Shown here: positions 6,357-10,849 of the stretch, in pieces
How the letters are laid out: the number at the start of each line of letters is the position of its first letter
How positions within the stretch are numbered: the first letter of the stretch is position 1
DNA from: Myxococcales bacterium UBA5297
GTDB taxonomy: Bacteria > Myxococcota > Myxococcia > Myxococcales > UBA5297
Assembly: GCA_002408385.1 (NCBI GenBank)
Contig: DHSB01000098.1
Span: forward strand, 28,054-38,902
Reading direction: 5' to 3'
Length of the DNA: 10,849 nt
Notes under the pieces: model-generated
Seen by the model: only the letters and a program-made list of their open reading frames with translations
Told to the model about the DNA's origin: nothing
Database searches by the model: none
Made by a program: the position numbers and the translations under genes

Positions 6357-7649
6357 ATGAGCCTCGAGTCGATAAAGAAGGCGCTGCGACGCCCGGTCTT
6401 CGGCTCGACCTCGCCGAAGAAGCGCGCGCGCGAGCGCGGCGTGGCGATGCTGCTGGTCATCACCTCCATCGCCATCCTCACCGCCGTCGCGGTCGACTTC
6501 CAATACAACTCCAGCGTCGACCTGCAGCTCGCGGCCAACGCCCGCGACGAGCTGCGCGCCGAGTACCTGGCCCGCTCCGCGGTCAACATCTCGCGCCTGG
6601 TCCTCGTCTTCCAGAAGCAGCTCGACGGCCAGGCGAACCTGGCCGGCCCGATGCTCGAGCAGCTCGGCCTGGGCGGCGGGGGCGGCGGGCTCAACATCCG
6701 GCTCTGGGAGATAGTGCCGGTCGACTGCGGCCTGCTCACGATGATCCTCGGCGCCGCGCAGCCAAGCGCCCCGCCCGCGCCGGTCTACGGCGAGAATGGC
6801 GAGCCGGTCGCCCTGCCGCTGTTCGGCGACTTCCCCGGCGGCTGCAACGCGACCATCGAGGACGAAGAGAGCAAGCTCAATGTCAACCGCCTCAACATGC
6901 CCGGCCTCTCCAGCCGGCCTCCGATGGAGCAGGCGCTCGCGGCGCTGGCCGACCCGCGCTTCGAGTTCGTCTTCGACAAGACCGACGCCCACGGGGTGAA
7001 GATGACCTCGCAGGAGGTGCTCATCGCCCTGCACGACTGGATCGACGAGCGCGACACCCAGGCGACGCTCGACGTGGGCGGGATGACCATCGAGGCCTTC
7101 CCCGACGGCTTCGGCGACGAGAACCGCCACTACTCGTCGAGCTATCCGCACCGCTACAAGGCCAAGAACGCGCCCTTCGACACCCTCGACGAGCTCTACC
7201 AGGTCGACGGGGTCTCGGACCTGTTCATGGCCGCCTTCCGCGACCGGCTGACCGTCTACCCGGACAAGAACAAGCTGCTCAACATCAACACCAACGACAC
7301 CCGGCAGATGGTCGCCAACATCGCCGCGGTCACCGCCATCCCCAACGACCCCAAGCTCTACGACGGCATCACCCTGCCGCTCATCCTCAGCGAGATAGCG
7401 CTGGCCAAGTCGTTCAGCTTCTTCGGCCTGAGCACCACGCAGTTCCTCCAGATCATCGAGAAGAACGGCATCGCGGTGAAGGACGAGATCAAGGCGGGCG
7501 GGGCCAAGAACAACAAATGGATTAGCGACAAGAGCGAGACGTTCACCATCAAGGCGATGGGCCAGGCCGGCAACGTGGAGAAGACGGTCACCGCGGTCGT
7601 CCGGCACGACAACGCCCTCGGCAAGGTCCTCTACTTCCGCCAGGAGTAG
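6357..7649 (+). CDS. gspK: GspK, large minor pseudopilin at the pilus tip
   Basis: GspK is the largest pseudopilin and caps the tip complex above GspI and GspJ. The 430-residue precursor has a 28-residue basic leader ending R27-G28, then V29-A-M-L-L33. The +5 residue is Leu rather than Glu, which is the family hallmark. The hydrophobic helix lasts to about residue 47. The conserved E168-D-E-E-S-K-L-N-V-N motif and the helical-domain segment around the D-W-I-D-E-R-D and later L-L-N-I-N-T-N motifs identify GspK clearly. A run of six Gly lies just before L-N-I-R-L near residue 110. It has only two cysteines, C124 and C163, possibly a disulfide. The gene abuts gspJ with no spacer and is followed by a 52-base gap with a hairpin. 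Confidence 0.96.
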   Translation: MSLESIKKALRRPVFGSTSPKKRARERGVAMLLVITSIAILTAVAVDFQYNSSVDLQLAANARDELRAEYLARSAVNISRLVLVFQKQLDGQANLAGPMLEQLGLGGGGGGLNIRLWEIVPVDCGLLTMILGAAQPSAPPAPVYGENGEPVALPLFGDFPGGCNATIEDEESKLNVNRLNMPGLSSRPPMEQALAALADPRFEFVFDKTDAHGVKMTSQEVLIALHDWIDERDTQATLDVGGMTIEAFPDGFGDENRHYSSSYPHRYKAKNAPFDTLDELYQVDGVSDLFMAAFRDRLTVYPDKNKLLNINTNDTRQMVANIAAVTAIPNDPKLYDGITLPLILSEIALAKSFSFFGLSTTQFLQIIEKNGIAVKDEIKAGGAKNNKWISDKSETFTIKAMGQAGNVEKTVTAVVRHDNALGKVLYFRQE

Positions 7650-7667
7650 GCGGGCGCTTCAGCCCGC
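7650..7667 (+). other. GC-rich hairpin between gspK and gspL
   Basis: GCGGGC (7650-7655) and GCCCGC (7662-7667) form a 6-bp stem with the loop GCTTCA, starting directly after the gspK stop. There is no T-run. The rest of the 52-base gap holds an A/G-rich stretch with AGGAAAG (about 7685-7691) that could serve as the gspL ribosome binding site. Confidence 0.35.
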
Positions 7668-7701
7668 GACGGCCCACGGAGGCCAGGAAAGAAAACGACG
7701 C

Positions 7702-9312
7702 ATGGCACGCATCCTCGGATTGGACATCGGCGCCCGCTCGGTCAAAGCGCTCCTGCTGGAATCGACCTTCCGCGGCTTCACGGTGCGCTCCTTCACCGAA
7801 GCCCGCCTCGACGAAGAGACCGGGCTCAAGGGCGCGCTCGCCTCGCTGCAGGCCAACAAGCATTTGGCCGCCGACCAGGTCGTCGTCGCGGTCCCCGGCT
7901 GCGGGGTCGCCACGCAGGTGCTCACCCTGCCCTTCGCCGACGCGCGGCGCATCGAGGCGACCATCGGCTTCGAGGTCGAGGGCCAGCTCCCTTACGACCT
8001 GTCGGAGGTCGTCTTCGACTACCAGCCCTTGAGCTCGAAGGACGGCAAGACCGAGGTGCTCGTCGGCACCGTGCGCAAAGAGGTGCTGACCGAGCTGCTT
8101 GAGACCCTGCGCGAGGCGGGCGTCGATCCGCGCGTGGTGACCACCCCGGCCATCGTCTACCAGAACGTCTTCGCCGCCGGCCACGGCGCTGCCTCTTCGC
8201 CCGGCTCGGCGAGCGCGCCCGGCGCGAGCGGCGCGGCCGAGGGCGTCGAGGCGATCATCGACCTGGGCCACGAGCGCACCTCGGTCTGCATCGGCCACGC
8301 GGGCGGCGGCCTCGAGTACGCGCGCACCTTCGGCGGCGGCGGGCGCGAGCTGACCCGCGCGGTCGCCAACGAGTTCAAGGTCTCGCTCACCGACGCCGAG
8401 GTCTGGAAGGAGACCGAGGGCGACGTGACCTTGGGCCCGGACACCGCCCCGGAGATGGAGCGGGCGGCCGCGGCCCTCTTGCGCGGGCTCGCCCCGATCA
8501 TCCGCGAGATCCGCTCGACCCTGCGCGCCCACCAAGCCCGGTTCCGCAAGCCGCTCACCGGCTGCTGGCTCACCGGCGGCACCTCCCGGCTCAAGGGGCT
8601 CGCGGCGCTCTTGTCGCGCGAGCTAGGGGTCGAGGTCCGCGAGCTCGACGCCCTGCCCGGCAACGGAGGCTCGCCGGTGCCCGCCGAGTCGCGGGCGACC
8701 GCCGGGCAGGCCTTCGCGCTGGCGATGCGCGGCCACGGCATGGCGCGCGCGGGCCGCTTCAACCTGCGCAAGGGCGAGTTCGCCTTCAAGGGCGACCTCG
8801 ACTACCTGCGCGGCAAGGTCTCGCGCCTGGCCGCCTTCGCCGCGGTCCTCGCGCTGCTCGCCGGCGGCTTTGCGTTCAGCCAGCTCCACGTGCTCGGCAA
8901 GCGCGAGAAGGCGCTCGACGACGCGATGTGCGAGATGACGACGCGGGTGCTCGGCCAGTGCCAGCGCCAGTACGAGGTCGCGCTCAACATGCTCAAGGGC
9001 ACCGGCTCGGCGGCCGCCTCGCTGCCGGCCCTCTCGGCGCTCGACCTGTTCGCCGAGCTGACCAACCGGGCCGAGAAGACCAAGGTCAAGGTCAACGAGG
9101 TCGAGGTCCAGCTCGAGCGCATCCGCCTGAGGGGCGAGACCGAGAGCTTCGACGGGGTCGATCAGCTCGTCGGCGCCCTGGGCGAGTACCCGTGCTTCGA
9201 CGAGATCAAGCGCGGCCGCGTGCAGAAGAGCCGGGACGGCACCAAGGTCGAGTTCGACCTGGACATCCACGTCAACTGCGCGAAGACGGCGGCGCCGCAG
9301 GAGGGTGCATAA
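7702..9312 (+). CDS. gspL: GspL, bitopic assembly protein with a PilM-like nucleotide-binding domain
   Basis: GspL anchors the GspE ATPase to the inner membrane and binds GspM. The 536-residue product has a cytoplasmic actin-like domain (about 1-330), a short linker, one membrane span at about 376-392 and a periplasmic part to the end with a ferredoxin-like fold expected near 430-536. The cytoplasmic domain keeps ASKHA phosphate-1 (D8-I-G-A-R-S-V-K15), phosphate-2 (D187-L-G-H-E-R-T193) and adenosine (L290-T-G-G293) motifs. These are characteristic of PilM and mostly lost in enterobacterial GspL. A Ser/Ala/Pro/Gly-rich loop lies at about 162-182. It is longer than the roughly 400 residues of gammaproteobacterial GspL. 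The periplasmic part has four cysteines (C410, C420, C498, C526). The neighbours gspM and gspN confirm the role. A PilM-PilN fusion is the structural analogue rather than a rival call. Confidence 0.93.
   Translation: MARILGLDIGARSVKALLLESTFRGFTVRSFTEARLDEETGLKGALASLQANKHLAADQVVVAVPGCGVATQVLTLPFADARRIEATIGFEVEGQLPYDLSEVVFDYQPLSSKDGKTEVLVGTVRKEVLTELLETLREAGVDPRVVTTPAIVYQNVFAAGHGAASSPGSASAPGASGAAEGVEAIIDLGHERTSVCIGHAGGGLEYARTFGGGGRELTRAVANEFKVSLTDAEVWKETEGDVTLGPDTAPEMERAAAALLRGLAPIIREIRSTLRAHQARFRKPLTGCWLTGGTSRLKGLAALLSRELGVEVRELDALPGNGGSPVPAESRATAGQAFALAMRGHGMARAGRFNLRKGEFAFKGDLDYLRGKVSRLAAFAAVLALLAGGFAFSQLHVLGKREKALDDAMCEMTTRVLGQCQRQYEVALNMLKGTGSAAASLPALSALDLFAELTNRAEKTKVKVNEVEVQLERIRLRGETESFDGVDQLVGALGEYPCFDEIKRGRVQKSRDGTKVEFDLDIHVNCAKTAAPQEGA
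9299..9305 (+). promoter_or_regulatory. Shine-Dalgarno of gspM inside the gspL 3' end
   Basis: AGGAGGG covers the last gspL codons, 10 bases before the gspM ATG at 9316. It supports that start and close coupling of gspL and gspM, which are separated by only three bases. Confidence 0.65.
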
Positions 9313-9315
9313 CCC

Positions 9316-9870
9316 ATGAACCGCATCCGACAGCTCCTCTCCGAGGCCACCAACGCCTTCGGGCGGCTCTCGGCGCGCGAGCGCACGCTGGTGGCCTTGG
9401 CCATCGGCGCGGTGCTCGCCTTTGCCGTCTTCGTCAGCAGCTTCTCGTTCTCCAAGGCCGTCTCCGCGCGCAACTCGCGCATCAAGACCAAGATCGGGCA
9501 GCTCCAGGAGGCCAGCGCCCTGACGGCCACCTACCGGCAGGCCGAGACCCAGCGCGCGGATCTCGAGCGGCGCCTCAAGGCCAACAACACCCGGCTCTTC
9601 ACCCATGTCGACGAGCTGTCGAAGAAGCTCGGCGTGGAGATCGGCGGCATCACCGACAAGGGCACCCAGCCACTGGCGGGCAAGATCGTCGAGTCCGCGG
9701 TGGAGGTGACCTTCACCCGCACCACGCTCGACAAGCTCATCAAGTTCATCAGCGCGGTCGAGGGCCAGACCGGGCTCGTCAAGGTGACCAAGCTGCAGAT
9801 AAGGCCCCGCACGGATCAGCCGGTGATCGACGCCTGGCTCGTCGTTGCCACCTATTCGCACGAATCGTAA
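9316..9870 (+). CDS. gspM: GspM, inner-membrane assembly protein
   Basis: GspM is a small bitopic protein that stabilises GspL and belongs to the inner-membrane platform. The 184-residue product has a short amphipathic cytoplasmic N-terminus and one membrane span at about 25-43. A charged helical, probably coiled-coil region follows at about 50-95, and then a C-terminal domain with the beta-alpha-beta pattern of a ferredoxin-like fold. The motif around S-A-R-E-R-T-L just before the span is commonly seen in GspM, and the length is normal. There are no cysteines, unlike GspL. The sequence of this family is poorly conserved, so the call rests on topology, size and position between gspL and gspN. 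Confidence 0.88.
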   Translation: MNRIRQLLSEATNAFGRLSARERTLVALAIGAVLAFAVFVSSFSFSKAVSARNSRIKTKIGQLQEASALTATYRQAETQRADLERRLKANNTRLFTHVDELSKKLGVEIGGITDKGTQPLAGKIVESAVEVTFTRTTLDKLIKFISAVEGQTGLVKVTKLQIRPRTDQPVIDAWLVVATYSHES

Positions 9871-9876
9871 GGCCCG

Positions 9877-10752
9877 ATGAACCCCACGACCCGCAACCGA
9901 CTCAAGAAGCTCATCGGCTACCCGGCGTTCTTCGCGTTCGCCTTGCTGCTGATGCTCTACCTGACCTTCCCGTACGACGCGCTGACGCAGACTGCCCGCT
10001 CGCAGGCCAAGGAGGCGGGCATCGAGCTCGAGATAGGCAAGCTTGGCCCCGGCCTCCTGGGCTTCAAGGCGAGCCGCATCTCGTTGAAGATGCCCAAGCA
10101 GCCCGAGCAGACCAAGGAGCCCGAGCCGCTCTTCATCGACTCGGTGAGCGTGCGGCCCTCGCTGCTGCCGGTGGGCGCCAAGTTCAGCGCCGCGCTCTTC
10201 GGCGGCTCGCTCGAGGGCAACTACGGCATGCTCGGCGCGCCGAAGGTCAAGCTGCGCGCCAAGGGCCTCAACCTCCTGCGCAGCAACGCCAAGGAGGCGA
10301 TCGGCCTCGACCTCGACGGCACGCTCAACGCGGTGGTCGACCTGAAGGTCAATCCGGCCGACCACTCGAAGACCGAGGGCCGCATCGCCCTGCTCGGTGA
10401 CGGCCTGGCCGTCAACGGCGGCACCGTCGCGCACTACGACCTGCCGAAGGTCGACTTGGGCAGGCTCGAGGCCGAGTTGAAGCTCGAGGGGGGCAAGGCG
10501 AACGTCGCGACCTTCCGCGTCAACGGCAAGGACCTCGAGGCGAGCCTCGAGGGCGAGATCACCCTGGCGGCCAAGGCGATGCTCTCGCAGCTCAAGCTGC
10601 AGCTTCAGTTCAAGCCGGCCGAGGAGTTCCTGCGCCGCAACTCACTCATCCAGACCGGCCTGAACTTCGCGATGTCCAAGGACAACAAGGGCTTCTACGG
10701 CGGCAGCGTCTCCGGCGTGCTCGGCAAGCCGAGGTTCCAGGCGAAGCGGTAA
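9877..10752 (+). CDS. gspN: GspN, deltaproteobacterial type
   Basis: This 291-residue protein closes the operon. An N-terminal basic segment is followed by one membrane span at about 13-31 running into Y-L-T-F-P-Y-D, a signature of the GspN family that ends T2SS operons in Deltaproteobacteria and relatives. The rest is a beta-rich periplasmic domain with alternating hydrophobic strands and Leu/Gly repeats (for example L-E-A-E-L-K-L-E-G-G and L-E-A-S-L-E-G-E-I-T-L). It resembles the repetitive beta-sheet of AsmA-like proteins. Its precise role in secretion is not settled, and enterobacterial systems often lack gspN. There are no cysteines. It starts six bases after the gspM stop without a clear Shine-Dalgarno, so translation probably depends on coupling. 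Inverted repeats begin ten bases after its stop. Confidence 0.9.
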   Translation: MNPTTRNRLKKLIGYPAFFAFALLLMLYLTFPYDALTQTARSQAKEAGIELEIGKLGPGLLGFKASRISLKMPKQPEQTKEPEPLFIDSVSVRPSLLPVGAKFSAALFGGSLEGNYGMLGAPKVKLRAKGLNLLRSNAKEAIGLDLDGTLNAVVDLKVNPADHSKTEGRIALLGDGLAVNGGTVAHYDLPKVDLGRLEAELKLEGGKANVATFRVNGKDLEASLEGEITLAAKAMLSQLKLQLQFKPAEEFLRRNSLIQTGLNFAMSKDNKGFYGGSVSGVLGKPRFQAKR

Positions 10753-10762
10753 CGGCCCGGAG

Positions 10763-10782
10763 CGCCGGCCTTCGTGCCGGCG
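10763..10782 (+). terminator. Possible operon-end hairpin after gspN
   Basis: CGCCGGC (10763-10769) and GCCGGCG (10776-10782) form a perfect 7-bp GC stem around the loop CTTCGT, starting ten bases after the gspN stop. Position suits an operon terminator, but no T-run follows, so it may act only as a 3' end stabiliser or need Rho. Confidence 0.4.
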
Positions 10783-10796
10783 TCGTGCGGGCGTTC

Positions 10797-10817
10797 CCTC
10801 CCGAGGAACGAGGGAGG
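10797..10817. repeat. Second inverted repeat after gspN
   Basis: CCTCCC (10797-10802) and GGGAGG (10812-10817) form a 6-bp inverted repeat with a 9-base loop. It lies between the first hairpin and the long stem at the window end. Confidence 0.4.
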
Positions 10818-10848
10818 CGAAGTCGAGAGGCCCCTCGACTTCGGCCTC
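10814..10848. repeat. Long inverted repeat at the window end, possibly a bidirectional terminator or REP-like element
   Basis: The ten bases 10818-10827 (CGAAGTCGAG) pair perfectly with 10834-10843 around the loop AGGCCC. Alternatively, allowing one bulged G, pairing runs for 14 bp between 10814-10827 and 10834-10848. This is the strongest predicted stem in the window and lies in non-coding DNA. It may extend past the window edge. It could be a terminator serving both strands or a dispersed palindromic repeat. Confidence 0.55.
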
Positions 10849-10849
10849 G

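Noticed and set aside
5669..7525. Sense-strand 618-codon frame overlapping gspJ and gspK
   Set aside because: Arg/Ala/Gly/Pro-rich out-of-frame reading with no domain. The overlapping frames contain prepilin motifs and the GspK signature.
5403..7607. Long antisense open frame of 734 codons opposite gspI-gspK
   Set aside because: Low-complexity Val/Leu/Asp/Glu/Arg shadow of three clear pseudopilin genes. It spans their junctions and has no recognisable motif.
7588..8535. Antisense open frame of 315 codons opposite the gspL N-terminal half
   Set aside because: Composition is that of a shadow frame, and the sense strand encodes the conserved PilM-like motifs.
8928..10400. Sense-strand 490-codon frame overlapping gspL, gspM and gspN
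   Set aside because: Arg/Gly/Ala-rich out-of-frame reading that crosses three gene junctions. The real frames have membrane spans and family motifs.
8623..10434. Antisense open frame of 603 codons opposite gspL-gspN
   Set aside because: Shadow frame caused by the scarcity of stop codons at high GC. The sense frames carry clear domains and membrane spans.
226..10752. Type IV pilus operon (pilB/pilC/pilM type) instead of T2SS
   Set aside because: The presence of GspG with its calcium loop, GspK lacking Glu at +5, and the H-I-J-K, L-M-N order is specific to T2SS, even though GspE, GspF and GspL are homologous to pilus proteins.
1..10849. Mobile element, defence system, CRISPR array or RNA gene
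   Set aside because: No transposase, integrase, spaced direct repeats, tRNA-like or rRNA-like sequence was seen. Composition is uniform across the window.

Overview
The window holds most of one type II secretion system (T2SS, general secretion pathway) operon. All genes are on the + strand and in the order gspE-gspF-(small membrane ORF)-gspG-gspH-gspI-gspJ-gspK-gspL-gspM-gspN. The DNA is very GC-rich, codon third positions are strongly G/C, and the operon ends in the GspN type typical of former Deltaproteobacteria. Together these point to a member of the former Deltaproteobacteria, most likely Myxococcota or a close relative. The exact taxon cannot be read from the sequence.

Layout. Bases 1-161 are the end of an upstream gene with a Gly/Glu/Pro-rich tail; by position it is probably the secretin gspD, but no diagnostic domain is in view. 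gspE (226-2028) is the cytoplasmic ATPase and gspF (2087-3334) the polytopic platform protein. A 65-codon ORF (3331-3528) encodes an unrecognised single-span membrane peptide. It overlaps the gspF stop, and its own stop overlaps the Shine-Dalgarno of gspG. gspG (3540-3968) is the major pseudopilin; gspH, gspI, gspJ and gspK (4028-7649) are the minor pseudopilins of the pilus tip. gspL, gspM and gspN (7702-10752) are inner-membrane assembly proteins. The last 97 bases contain no gene, only a series of inverted repeats.

How they work together. GspE is expected to hydrolyse ATP on the cytoplasmic face, docked to GspL, and to drive GspF to add GspG subunits to a periplasmic pseudopilus tipped by GspK-GspI-GspJ-GspH. 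GspL and GspM link the motor to the envelope. The outer-membrane secretin (GspD), the coupling protein GspC and the prepilin peptidase GspO are not recognisable in this window.

Novelty. The system itself is well known. The departures from the textbook version are: the small coupled ORF between gspF and gspG; a GspI enlarged to about 317 residues by an internal Gly/Ala-rich insertion and a Gly/Pro-rich tail; a GspL whose cytoplasmic half keeps PilM-like nucleotide-binding motifs; paired cysteines confined to GspH, GspJ, GspK and the periplasmic part of GspL; and an operon split by three spacers of 52-59 bases, each with a GC hairpin, into blocks of tightly coupled genes that match functional modules. 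No gene-free stretch exceeds 100 bases. I saw no tRNA, rRNA, CRISPR array, insertion sequence or attachment site.
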